Below are positions 43,826 to 54,299 of a stretch of 64,000 nucleotides of DNA, piece by piece. Origin of the DNA: Candidatus Zixiibacteriota bacterium (GTDB lineage Bacteria; Zixibacteria; MSB-5A5; GN15; JAAZOE01). The stretch is from contig JAGLON010000039.1 in assembly GCA_023138975.1 (NCBI GenBank), positions 1-64,000 on the forward strand, written 5' to 3'. The notes below the pieces were generated by a model. It did not search any database. It saw nothing but the letters and a program-made list of their open reading frames with translations, and was not told the DNA's origin. The position numbers and the translations under genes were made by a program. Positions within the stretch are counted from its first letter, which is position 1. Every line of letters starts with the position of its first letter.

Positions 43826-44875
43826 ATGAACAAAATAGGCAAAAACTCCCCAAAAAGTAAGTTTGATTTCAAGCAGTTAAGTAACTGTCTCCGGTATGGA
43901 ATTTATGGGGCACTTTTTGGATCGGCTTTTCCAGCTATTGTATTTGTACTCGAACTAATTTTTGATAGCCGTAGTTTAAGTTGGTCAACGGTTATCCATA
44001 TTCATTCAGCCCATCCATATATTTGGATAATTGAAACTGCGCCATTATTTCTGGGGATATTCGCCAGCTTGGCCGGCCGGCGGCAAGATGATATTAGTCG
44101 CCTAAACAATATCCTTGAAGGTCAGATTTCCGAAAAAATGTACGAGTTGTTCGTTGCGAATAAGAAAATTGAATCGCAAATAAAAGAACTTGATGAAGCT
44201 AAACAGCTTCTTGACGATAACGCAAAACACCTTCGAGCTAAAATCGATCTTGAAATCCCGTTAGATGACGATGGTGAAGCAATTAGGTTGACGCACCTGA
44301 TTGATGTCGAGCATTTGCAAACATTACAGGACTCTATTGCGACTGCTTTTGATCTGTCCTCGGTCGTAATAGATATCGAAGGGAGACCGATAACCCGTCC
44401 GAGTAATGACTCAAAGATGTGTTCGGCCATTCGGATGACTGAAGTAGGTAGTAAACGCTGTCTCGAATCGGATAAAGAATTGGGTCTTCAGGCGGCCCGG
44501 TTATTGAAACCATCATTAAAAAAATGCAACCGGTGCAGCCTCCTGAATGCCGGAGCTCCTATTATTGTTGAGGGACGACATATCGGAACTTGGATAATAG
44601 GTCAGAATCCTGTCGGTTCTCTGGATAAGGAGCAGCTTGAGGCATATGCTCAAGAGGTCAAATTAGATGCTCAAATGCTTGAAATGGCTCATGCTGAGAT
44701 GAAGAGGATACCGCTGCATAAGTTTGAACACATTGTGGAGTTTTTATGGAACTTCACGAATGAGATTTCGACGTTGGCTTTTAGTAATCTTGAGTTGGCG
44801 CGAGAATTATCTAAGAAGCGGGATATAAAACTAAGTGAATCAACCGGAATAATCCTCGAAAAATCAAATTTCTGA
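43826..44875 (+). CDS. Membrane-anchored PocR-domain sensor protein without output domain
   Basis: A protein of about 349 residues. Two hydrophobic helices (YGALFGSAFPAIVFVLELIF and WIIETAPLFLGIFASLAG) precede a charged coiled coil of about 60 residues (ISRLNNILEGQISEKMYEL ...). The rest is a PocR sensory domain: LTHLIDVEHLQTLQDSIATA, SSVVIDIEGRPIT, a cysteine at MCSAIR, one at RCLESD and the CNRC pair, then NAGAPIIVEGRHIGTWIIGQN. PocR domains sense small molecules, in known cases through the cysteines. They normally sit before a kinase or HTH, but here nothing follows. ATG 43826 is preferred to 43793 because of AGGGG before it. Confidence 0.85.
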   Translation: MNKIGKNSPKSKFDFKQLSNCLRYGIYGALFGSAFPAIVFVLELIFDSRSLSWSTVIHIHSAHPYIWIIETAPLFLGIFASLAGRRQDDISRLNNILEGQISEKMYELFVANKKIESQIKELDEAKQLLDDNAKHLRAKIDLEIPLDDDGEAIRLTHLIDVEHLQTLQDSIATAFDLSSVVIDIEGRPITRPSNDSKMCSAIRMTEVGSKRCLESDKELGLQAARLLKPSLKKCNRCSLLNAGAPIIVEGRHIGTWIIGQNPVGSLDKEQLEAYAQEVKLDAQMLEMAHAEMKRIPLHKFEHIVEFLWNFTNEISTLAFSNLELARELSKKRDIKLSESTGIILEKSNF

Positions 44876-44876
44876 T

Positions 44877-45122
44877 TTATTCAATAATCTCATAAAAACT
44901 ATCACGTGTGTCCTTTGGCACCGATTTTCCAGTTGGCACGGCCAAGACTTTAATGGTAATCTGTTTTTTTCCGGTAATTGATATAATATCATCAACTTTG
45001 ACTTTATGCCCCGGTTTGGCGCGCCGATCATTAATCTTAATATGACCGGCATCAGCCATTTCCTTGGCGATCGTGCGGCGTTTAATAATGCCGAGGTCGG
45101 ATATGAAATTGTCTATTCTCAT
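44877..45122 (-). CDS. rqcP: S4-domain RNA-binding protein, RqcP-like
   Basis: An 81-residue S4 protein: MRIDNFISDLGIIKRRTIAKEM, GHIKINDRRAKPGHKV, VDDIISI. It matches Bacillus RqcP (YabO) closely in length and in the IKRRTIAKE-AD-G-I-IN-R-AK pattern as I remember it. RqcP binds the 50S ribosome with RqcH and helps translocation during alanine tailing of stalled nascent chains. HslR/Hsp15 is a related alternative. The gene overlaps the preceding SurA-like gene by 4 bases (ATGA), so it ends a three-gene operon with two periplasmic PPIases. A clear RqcH gene lies at 54300-55925, which supports the assignment. Confidence 0.75.
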   Translation of the reverse strand: MRIDNFISDLGIIKRRTIAKEMADAGHIKINDRRAKPGHKVKVDDIISITGKKQITIKVLAVPTGKSVPKDTRDSFYEIIE

Positions 45123-46417
45123 TCTGTTAGGCTGTAGTCCCTAATATCAACATAGATTATAGTTCTTAATTCTTCGACCCAATCTTCAACCAGAGACGCG
45201 GTTTTTTCCTGCTGAGCGAAATTTCTAATTAGAGTAAAATCCTGCTCCATATTCATAGGACGATTTTGGATACGATCAATCAGCTTTAAGATATGGTAAC
45301 CGATTTGTGAATACACCGGAGGTGTAAGTTCACCCGGTGTGAGATTATCGAGTGGAGCGAAAAATTCTGCCCGGAGCTGGTCCAGAGTCATTTCTTCCAT
45401 TTCGCCCCCGGTAGCCCTTGAGGCATCATCCTCAGAATGAAGCTTTGCAAGCTCCTTAAAGTTCGCGCCGTCCTTCAGTACATTATAAAGAGAATCGGCC
45501 AAATTGAGGGTTGCAGCGGAGTCGGTCGCGGTCGGAATAGCGCTGAATAGGATATGGCTGACATCGACACTATCGGCCAGACGCTTATGACTTTGTATAA
45601 TATGCCAACCGAATTCTGAGCGGACTGGACCGGATATACTGCCGGGTTGAAGATTAAAAGCTGCTCGCCCGAACTCTGCGACGACATCAGCTTTCCGAAT
45701 GTACCCGATTTGGCCTCCGGCCGCTGCGTGACCTTCGGCGGTAAACTTATCGGCTATATCGGCAAAACTGACTCCTTGAATGGCAAACTCCCGTGCTTGT
45801 TCTGCGAGAACTTTCAGAGCGCTGTCGGTCTCTGCCGATGGCTTGAAGCGAATTAGAATGTGAGCCAGTTTAATCTTTGCAGGTATTTCCGGCAGAGAAT
45901 CTTTGTATGAATTATAAAATGTCTCTGCTTCCTGCCGGGATAGTGATATCTCGGCCAATTTTCTATCGATTATTTTTCCTTTCAGAATTTTATCTCGAAT
46001 ATCGGGACGCAGTCGTTTTTCCAACGCTCTTTTTGACAGCCCTTCTTTAGCCAATTGTTGGATAAATGCTTCCTCGGTCGGAAAGCGTCCGGCCAGCGTC
46101 GCTATATGCTGGTCAAGTTCAAAGCGAATTTCATCAGGCGAAGCAGTTACTGAAGTATCATCTCTCGCTGCCGACAGGATTAACTCGTCGTTGACCATTT
46201 TATCTAAAAGATCATGCGCCAGCTGCTCAGGGTCAATATTATTCTCTTGGCCAGCCTGCATCATATACATCTGAACCTGATTGTTCAGTTCTGATGAAAG
46301 GATAACTCTATCCCCAACAACGGCGATAATACGTTCTACCATTTCGGCCGCTGTCGGAGCGTTTAAAATGACGGCACAGAGGATAATCAATGCCGCTAAA
46401 ACTCTAATTGTTTTCAT
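45119..46417 (-). CDS. SurA-like periplasmic peptidyl-prolyl isomerase
   Basis: A 432-residue exported protein with a signal peptide and the SurA N-terminal chaperone start: VERIIAVVGDRVILSSELNNQV. Two parvulin domains follow, the first at about 175-285 (KLAHILIRFKPS ... GGQIGYI ... PVRSEFGWHIIQSHKR) and the second at about 290-390 (DVSHILFSAIPT ... PVYSQIGYHILKLIDR). SurA carries outer-membrane proteins through the periplasm, which fits the many barrels encoded here. It lies 6 bases after the upstream PPIase lipoprotein gene. The ribosome-binding site is weak, so coupling is likely. Confidence 0.9.
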   Translation of the reverse strand: MKTIRVLAALIILCAVILNAPTAAEMVERIIAVVGDRVILSSELNNQVQMYMMQAGQENNIDPEQLAHDLLDKMVNDELILSAARDDTSVTASPDEIRFELDQHIATLAGRFPTEEAFIQQLAKEGLSKRALEKRLRPDIRDKILKGKIIDRKLAEISLSRQEAETFYNSYKDSLPEIPAKIKLAHILIRFKPSAETDSALKVLAEQAREFAIQGVSFADIADKFTAEGHAAAGGQIGYIRKADVVAEFGRAAFNLQPGSISGPVRSEFGWHIIQSHKRLADSVDVSHILFSAIPTATDSAATLNLADSLYNVLKDGANFKELAKLHSEDDASRATGGEMEEMTLDQLRAEFFAPLDNLTPGELTPPVYSQIGYHILKLIDRIQNRPMNMEQDFTLIRNFAQQEKTASLVEDWVEELRTIIYVDIRDYSLTE

Positions 46418-46423
46418 ATAGGT

Positions 46424-48157
46424 TTATTGCCCCCCCGTAATTGAGTCGGCTTGGGCATATTTGCTGATGTCGATACTGTTCTCCAGAACATCATCGTAAA
46501 CTTCTACATCAATTCGGGTTCTCATATCCTTTAGCCATTCCTGATAATGTACGCTGCGCTTATCTTGGAGAAGATTGGCCTGGATTTTGCCTTTACAAAG
46601 ATCATATTCACGTAATTCTTGTTCGAGTCTTTTCTTAATCCATGCGACTGACCATTTACCGCCGATATTTACCGGTTTTGTGATATTGCCGGTAGTCCGA
46701 TCTGATTGGTCGAAAAGTCCCGGATGCTGCTGGCGCGTAATTATTCCCAAGTCTCCCGATTTTTGCTTGAACCCGGGGCGTAGGGTCAGCTTGGCAGCGC
46801 TTTTTTTGAATTGCTCTTCCGTGCGGTTAAGGCTGCGTTGTCTGAGGGCTTCTTTTTCCGAAGCGACTTGAATTTCAATAAGATGGAACCGCAGCGGAGT
46901 CATGAACTCATCCAGATGAGTATCATAGTATTCCTGAATCTCGCCATCATTAACTTCAACCTGATCGGAAAGTGTATCATTAAGCATTAAGTCTGCCATC
47001 GCTCGCTCTTTGAATCGTTTAACAATTTTTAGATATTTTTTATCGTTTTGCAGGTTTCGATCTCGTGCTTCAATTGCTAAAATATCCATGAGCGACATTT
47101 GGAAAATGATATTGGACAAAGAGTCATACTGATCAAAATCCGGACGCTGAGCTTCGCGAATACGTCTCAGGTTAGAAAGATAAGTACCGATTGTCATTTG
47201 CCCGCCTTCATACGTACCGATAACGAGTGACTTTTCATCAGCATCAAGCTGTTGAGGGTCAATGTTGTTGCGCCAGCGAGGGCGACCTCCGATTGAGTCG
47301 GGATATAGAAATTCAAGTTTATTCAGTAAAAATTGGCTAGTCGGTTTTTCAATTGTAATCGGATACTTTTCCTTAAGCCCGCCGACATAGGTTTGCATTA
47401 ACCCACGTTTACGGCGCTCAATAATATTGTATCGAATTTGTTCTTTGACTTCACCATATAAGGGGCGATGTTCGATTGTTCGGCGATCAGCAACTTTAAT
47501 GATATGGTAACCGAAATCTGATTTCACCGGAGCGGAAATTTCTCCCGGCTGCAGCGCATAAGCTGCTTCCTGAAAATTATCCACCATCATTCCCCAGGTA
47601 AACCAACCCAAGTCGCCTTGATTGCGTTTGACGGATGGGTCGAGGGAATGTTGTACTGCCAGTTCTTCGAAGACTCCGCCATCTTTCAACTGAACCAAAA
47701 TACCCAGTGCCTCTTCTTCTGTTTTAACTAAAACATGAAATGCCTTGATTTCCTCACCGGTTCGTGAATACCAGTCTTTGATTTCGGCCTCTGAAGGTTC
47801 GGCTTTACTGATAATTTCCTTGTCAAATAGAATATCCAGCAAGAATTTGACTTCTTCGCCCTCGATAACTTTTAGAACTTCTTGAGCGTTCTCAATTTTT
47901 TTCTCATAGGCACCGATTATCAGCAATTCGGTGTTGACAAGAGTATCGATAAAGTCGCGTTTGGCTTTGATTTCCTTATCCGCGGAAATAAACCGAACTC
48001 CAAGGCCACTGAAATACTTACTGACATCATCAATGTAAATGTTACGATCACCGACTTTGGCGACAACATCACCTTTATCCGTTCCGCAGCCGGAGACTAA
48101 AATCGACATCACGGCTATGACTACTAAATAGATAACAACTTTAAAACTGGGCTTCAT
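46424..48157 (-). CDS. PrsA/PpiC-type peptidyl-prolyl isomerase lipoprotein
   Basis: A 577-residue lipoprotein with lipobox LVSGCGTD. A SurA-N-like region (VVAKVGDRNIYIDDVSKY) precedes a parvulin domain at about 130-230: KAFHVLVKTEEEAL, NQGDLGWFTWGMM, APVKSDFGYHIIKVADR. The C-terminal half has a second, more divergent parvulin-like region (PLRFHLIEIQVASEKEAL ... KQKSGDLGIITRQQ). It should be anchored in the membrane and fold exported proteins. GAGGAG precedes ATG 48157. It opens the operon PPIase - SurA-like - RqcP-like, which is unusual because the first two act outside and the last inside the cytoplasm. Confidence 0.9.
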   Translation of the reverse strand: MKPSFKVVIYLVVIAVMSILVSGCGTDKGDVVAKVGDRNIYIDDVSKYFSGLGVRFISADKEIKAKRDFIDTLVNTELLIIGAYEKKIENAQEVLKVIEGEEVKFLLDILFDKEIISKAEPSEAEIKDWYSRTGEEIKAFHVLVKTEEEALGILVQLKDGGVFEELAVQHSLDPSVKRNQGDLGWFTWGMMVDNFQEAAYALQPGEISAPVKSDFGYHIIKVADRRTIEHRPLYGEVKEQIRYNIIERRKRGLMQTYVGGLKEKYPITIEKPTSQFLLNKLEFLYPDSIGGRPRWRNNIDPQQLDADEKSLVIGTYEGGQMTIGTYLSNLRRIREAQRPDFDQYDSLSNIIFQMSLMDILAIEARDRNLQNDKKYLKIVKRFKERAMADLMLNDTLSDQVEVNDGEIQEYYDTHLDEFMTPLRFHLIEIQVASEKEALRQRSLNRTEEQFKKSAAKLTLRPGFKQKSGDLGIITRQQHPGLFDQSDRTTGNITKPVNIGGKWSVAWIKKRLEQELREYDLCKGKIQANLLQDKRSVHYQEWLKDMRTRIDVEVYDDVLENSIDISKYAQADSITGGQ

Positions 48158-48464
48158 TCATCACTCCTCGGAATTTCCTCTTCACCGGTATTTTACCATT
48201 GAGGCTTAGCGTAGTTCCCCGTATCTTCGACAATTTGAAAATATAGAGTATGTTGGGCGAACGGGCAAGCCTTTTTAACTCGAAACTATTGAAGATTAGT
48301 ACGTTAGAAACTATTTAGCACTTCCCATGATTATGGGGAGAACCCCATGTTTTTACCTAAATCTATGGTTCATAAGCGGCTCTGGTTATCCATGTAATAT
48401 GTTGTTATACAATAAGATAGTCTTTTTTTTAAGATAAGGCACAATCCTTGCAATAACAACTTTC
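48158..48464. other. Divergent intergenic region
   Basis: About 300 A/T-rich bases before a small hypothetical gene. I see no feature beyond presumed promoters. Confidence 0.4.
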
Positions 48465-48701
48465 ATGATTGTAGCCTTTGATATAGCCAGTTTTAAGTTA
48501 TTCAGAAACGGGGATCTTTTTTATCCCGGAGTTGCGTCTCTGCTTTCGATTATTAACTGCGGGGGCAAAGCTATCCTGTTTAACTCAAACGGAACTACTA
48601 CCAATCAGGAAATGAAGCTAATAGAGAAATTAGCCGCAACCTTTGCGGGGCAAATAAAATATGCCTCGGATGACCGGGAAGCGGACATGCGAATTAATTG
48701 A
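48465..48701 (+). CDS. Small hypothetical protein, possible HAD-like N-terminal fragment
   Basis: A 78-residue frame: MIVAFDIASFKLFRNGDLFYPGVASLLSIINCGGKAILFNSNGTT. The order of hydrophobic strand, FDI, then NGDLFYPGV and a second strand ending in FNSNGTT resembles the start of a HAD phosphatase of the NagD type, where DxDG... and TNN/SNN are catalytic. The second Asp of the first motif is absent (FDIAS), and the protein ends where a full enzyme would continue, so it may be a remnant or a divergent small protein. Its end overlaps the next frame by a few bases. Confidence is modest. Confidence 0.45.
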   Translation: MIVAFDIASFKLFRNGDLFYPGVASLLSIINCGGKAILFNSNGTTTNQEMKLIEKLAATFAGQIKYASDDREADMRIN

Positions 48702-48712
48702 AAAGTAATCTT

Positions 48713-49198
48713 ATGGGTAACAACAAGGAAACGTGTGAGATTTGCAGTGCTGACCTGACTTATATAGGCGGGTTACCGTTCTGCCCCAACTGCAACGATA
48801 ATCATGGCGATTTTTATAATTCTCTGAGTTCAACAATAGCCTCCTTTGCCGAGGATTCCAATATGGTCATGATAGAATGTCCGGGTGCGACAATTTATCA
48901 TGAAGGATCTAATGATGTAAAGGCGGGAGTGAAATTCTATAATAATAATGATCCGTCCAAGGGATACGAAATAGTAACTCATCCGGTTTATGGTCCCAAA
49001 CATGTCAAACGTCGCTGGGTAAAAAAGGAAGATGCACACTTGATTCGCCGCTGCCAGTCCTGCCAAGATCACACAATTCGCAATCGGCGCAAAGAAGGAC
49101 CAGATTTATATATTCCCAGCCGTAAGCATGATAATCGGCATCATCGCAAGGTTTCTCATGAATCTCGTCAATATCATCCTCCAGGCCCAAGATATTAA
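48713..49198 (+). CDS. Zinc-ribbon-containing hypothetical protein
   Basis: A protein of about 161 residues from ATG 48713. It starts with a zinc ribbon (CEICSADLTYIGGLPFCPNC), a CxxC pair at each end. A middle region follows (MVMIECPGATIYHEGSNDVKAGVKF), then a CQSC pair and a basic, His/Arg-rich tail ending RQYHPPGPRY. The layout suggests a nucleic-acid- or metal-binding protein. I recognise no family. It is probably co-transcribed with the preceding small gene. An upstream in-frame TTG at 48698 is a less likely start. Confidence 0.6.
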   Translation: MGNNKETCEICSADLTYIGGLPFCPNCNDNHGDFYNSLSSTIASFAEDSNMVMIECPGATIYHEGSNDVKAGVKFYNNNDPSKGYEIVTHPVYGPKHVKRRWVKKEDAHLIRRCQSCQDHTIRNRRKEGPDLYIPSRKHDNRHHRKVSHESRQYHPPGPRY

Positions 49199-49318
49199 TC
49201 AAGCCCTCAGTAATTAACTATACCTCAATAGCTTACAAGTATCTCTTTTTTTAATTTTGAAGGTTTTTTCCTTGCTGAAATTAAGCTCTTTGCGTATCTT
49301 TAATATTCGGCGAAATAT

Positions 49319-51605
<2,287 letters not shown>

Positions 51606-51630
51606 TTTTTGTTAGATTTAATTGTTTTGA

Positions 51631-51660
51631 AAGCCGGCGGTTTTACTGCCGGCTTTTTTT
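51631..51660 (+). terminator. Rho-independent terminator of gyrB
   Basis: AAGCCGGC/GCCGGCTT stem with a 9-nt loop and seven T, 26 bases after the gyrB stop. Confidence 0.95.
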
Positions 51661-51767
51661 GGGGGATTAACCCCCTTTTTCGCTGTCGCATAGATGACCT
51701 GATTCTTTTCCTCGTAAACTGTGGTTTTACATTCATTCAGTTTAGCTTAATGCCCACAAATCTAGTT

Positions 51768-51866
51768 TGTCATACCCGCGCAGGCGGGTATCCAGAGGAA
51801 GTAAGAACATGCGCTTTTCTGGATTCCCGACTCATCCGGCTAGCGCGCGGACTCTCGGGAATGACA
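51768..51866. repeat. REP/MITE-like palindromic element, 99 bp
   Basis: It begins TGTCATACCCGCGCAGGCGG and ends CGGGAATGACA, with the internal TCCAGAGG and CTGGATTCCC segments pairing as well. This is the general form of short TGTCATTCCCGC...GGGAATGACA repeats found scattered in many bacterial genomes, which lack coding capacity and are moved or maintained in trans. Confidence 0.8.
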
Positions 51867-51937
51867 AAGATATTATTGTGAGCTACTCAAATATGGTCTA
51901 TATATGCCATCCTAAAAGCACCTTGTTGGGTGAAATA

Positions 51938-52257
51938 GGTTCACTCACCTACGTCGAGTACTTCGCACCCGTTTGCGACGGGTACTTCGCGTTTTGGGTC
52001 GATGACCCTTTTCGAATGGCTTTACCCGTCTTCGACAAGCATCATGGCGGTTCTTCAAATGGGTTCACTAGTCTTCGACGAGTACCATGGCACCCATCTC
52101 TGATGAGCACTTCGCGTTTTTAATCCGGAAAATGGCTTTGTTTTTCATATTAACGTACTTTTTTTCAAGCCTTCTTCCCTAAAAATTGGCGCATGCGAAT
52201 ATAGGACAAGAGATTACAGTAAATTGGCTTTACTTGTCTGCGACGAGTACCTTGTGG
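51938..52257. repeat. Degenerate ~30-bp repeat array
   Basis: Related units start at about 51938, 51966, 52018, 52061, 52091 and 52226. They share a core of the form GGYTTYAC-N-GTCTTCGACRAGYACC or CACTTCGCGTTTT. Units are imperfect and unevenly spaced, so this is not a CRISPR array; it looks like decayed copies of an interspersed repeat. Confidence 0.6.
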
Positions 52258-52520
52258 ATGCTCACTTTTAGGGGTGTGTTTTTTATTGTTGCTGTCTGAC
52301 ATCAACTTAGGCTATTACATATTTGATTTTTTGCTGACGACATAGCGATTCCTTCGTTATAAACATACTTATCTACTAAATAGGAGTTTCTCGAAATCAG
52401 GGGCAAGTTGGTAGTGAAAGTGTAAGTTGGGCGGGCGAGGTGCATTCGGCAGATGCATGAAATTGATATATGAGATTGATCAAACGAAACACACAGCAAG
52501 CTGTGTGGCACCGGGCACTT

Positions 52521-53867
52521 TTATTGTTTTTTAATCGGGCTTTTTATCTCCGATTCATCAAATGTATCTAAATTGCGGGGGGAATATTCCTGTACGGTAT
52601 AGTAGAACCTTTCTTTATCATTCTCAATAACTCGGATGACTGAATTTAGTAATATTCGCGATCCATCCGGCGCGCCGCCAACTCCGCTGAACAACACATC
52701 ACCAGTATAGAAATCAGAAATTGGTTCATCAGCCCATGTTTCACCATTATCTTTTGAGATTACAATATGGTTTACAATCTCACCCTTGCTCCAACTTCCA
52801 ATAGTTTCCATATAGGAAAAGGCGAAATGATTCCCACTTTTTGCCACGCGGATAGACAATGCAGGGTCAGAGGCTTTGATATACGGGATTATTGGAACTC
52901 CTTTGCTCCAGGTTGTGGCTTTATCTTTAGATTGAGTAAAATAATATCGAACTTCCTTCCTGTTGGTTGGGTTTTGCAGAGCATATACAATTCCTACTGA
53001 GTCTGCTAACAATGTCCTTCCCAGAGGCAATCTTCTTGTATTCATTAAATCATCATTGGGCGTAAACAGACTCTTACTCCAACTAATACCACCATCCAGA
53101 GTTGTGTGAAGATAATTGTTCACAGGTTCACAGAGAAATCGTACTACATGCAGACTATCGAAACAAAATCCTTGCATATAGCTAAAATCTTCGCCCATGT
53201 TTGTATTTCCGACGCATTTTGTTTCGGTCCAGGTTTCACCACCATCATGAGAAGAGGCAAATAATAGCTGATTAAGCTTTCCGCCGCTAAATTCGTGTAA
53301 CAAGAAGACAAATATTGACTCACCACTCGATTCTACTGCGCTGACCGTGATTCGTTGTCCTGCATCTGGTGAGGGTGCTAACATAATGGTGTCTCGTGCA
53401 ATTCCATCCCTTATACGAAGGAAGTGAATAGCTTTACCGTATCCACCGTGTGATTTTTTCCCAATTTGTGTGACTACGCCAATTGTGTGAGTATCAATAG
53501 CAAAGACTTTTGGGTATCCCACGCTCCTAATTGTTGAATACTTAATCCATTTACGGTGTCCTATTTCCTTCCAAAGAATTAATTCTGGCGATTCCTTAGG
53601 ATGCCATAGCATTGCTACTACTGGGCTATCTCCTTGCCAGAAAACACCTATCGGATAGGAACTTAGCATTCTATTGTATGACCCTTTATTTTCGGAATCT
53701 AGAATTATTGGGTAATGCAGTTTCCATGTATCGGATGGCTGATCTGTGTAGTTTACGTTTTCGTCCTGAGCCTGGATTATGGTAATTGTTAGCATCGATA
53801 AAACGATAATGACATACAAACTTACCAGACGTGAGTAGCGATCAATAGATTCCTTACCAGTACACAT
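52521..53867 (-). CDS. Secreted sialidase/BNR-fold protein
   Basis: A 448-residue exported protein with an N-terminal signal (LVSLYVIIVLSMLTITIIQA). Asp-box (BNR) motifs recur: SSHDGGETWTE, TTLDGGISWSK and SKDNGETWAD, which form the turns of a six-bladed sialidase-like propeller. The arginine triad and Tyr/Glu nucleophile of true sialidases cannot be assigned by eye, so glycosidase activity is unproven. GGAGG precedes ATG 53867. It lies alone between two repeat-rich regions. Confidence 0.85.
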   Translation of the reverse strand: MCTGKESIDRYSRLVSLYVIIVLSMLTITIIQAQDENVNYTDQPSDTWKLHYPIILDSENKGSYNRMLSSYPIGVFWQGDSPVVAMLWHPKESPELILWKEIGHRKWIKYSTIRSVGYPKVFAIDTHTIGVVTQIGKKSHGGYGKAIHFLRIRDGIARDTIMLAPSPDAGQRITVSAVESSGESIFVFLLHEFSGGKLNQLLFASSHDGGETWTETKCVGNTNMGEDFSYMQGFCFDSLHVVRFLCEPVNNYLHTTLDGGISWSKSLFTPNDDLMNTRRLPLGRTLLADSVGIVYALQNPTNRKEVRYYFTQSKDKATTWSKGVPIIPYIKASDPALSIRVAKSGNHFAFSYMETIGSWSKGEIVNHIVISKDNGETWADEPISDFYTGDVLFSGVGGAPDGSRILLNSVIRVIENDKERFYYTVQEYSPRNLDTFDESEIKSPIKKQ

Positions 53868-54299
53868 GAAAGTCCCTCCTCTTATTTATATATAATACAC
53901 AGAAAATAGAATAAAGTCTATTGTGTTTTTAGTTCTTAAAACTCCAAGTACACGTTGTCCCGCATTAAAACGCGGGATTAAGATAATCTAACTCGCTTTC
54001 GCTCGTAAGATTTTCCAAACAGATGGGCGAAGGCATTTCGCGCAGAGCGCGAATTGGATGAGATTCCTACGTCACTCGGCTTCGCCATGCGGGACTATAG
54101 CCTCGCTCCTCAGAATGACACCGAGTTGTTCTGTTTCTTAGCAGATGTGGACATCCCACAGGGCAGGACTATAGCTTGTTGCCCACGAAATTATCGCGCT
54201 TCGCGCAATTGTCAAAACCGCAGGGGTTTTGACCTACAAGGCTCGGGACCTTCGGCGGGCTATAGTGCCAACGCAGTGGGTAGGTCATGCCCTACTTGT
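53868..54299. other. Repeat-rich intergenic region
   Basis: About 430 bases packed with short palindromes: CCCGC/GCGGG (53961-53978), TCGCGC-AGA-GCGCGA (54035-54049), a related GCGC palindrome (54199-54210) and the dispersed hairpin repeat at 54209-54240. No gene is convincing; the frame at 54054-54305 is built from these repeats. Confidence 0.6.
54209..54240. repeat. Dispersed hairpin repeat, copy 1
   Basis: GTCAAAACC pairs with GGTTTTGAC around GCAGG and is followed by CTACAAG. A second copy with a compensatory base change lies at 61653-61685. Confidence 0.8.

Larger units (their letters stand above)
51661..52520. other. Non-coding, repeat-rich region downstream of gyrB
   Basis: About 860 bases without a convincing gene. 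It contains a 99-bp palindromic element (51768-51866) and at least six degenerate copies of a roughly 30-bp unit (51938-52257). Frames at 51609-51881 plus, 51767-52123 plus and 52302-52511 minus lack ribosome-binding sites and family resemblance. Confidence 0.6.

Noticed and set aside
51938-52257. Repeat array as a possible CRISPR
   Set aside because: Units are imperfect and unevenly spaced, spacers are not of equal length and no cas genes are nearby.
52302-52511. Minus-strand 69-residue frame
   Set aside because: No ribosome-binding site, no recognisable domain, and it lies in decayed repeat DNA.
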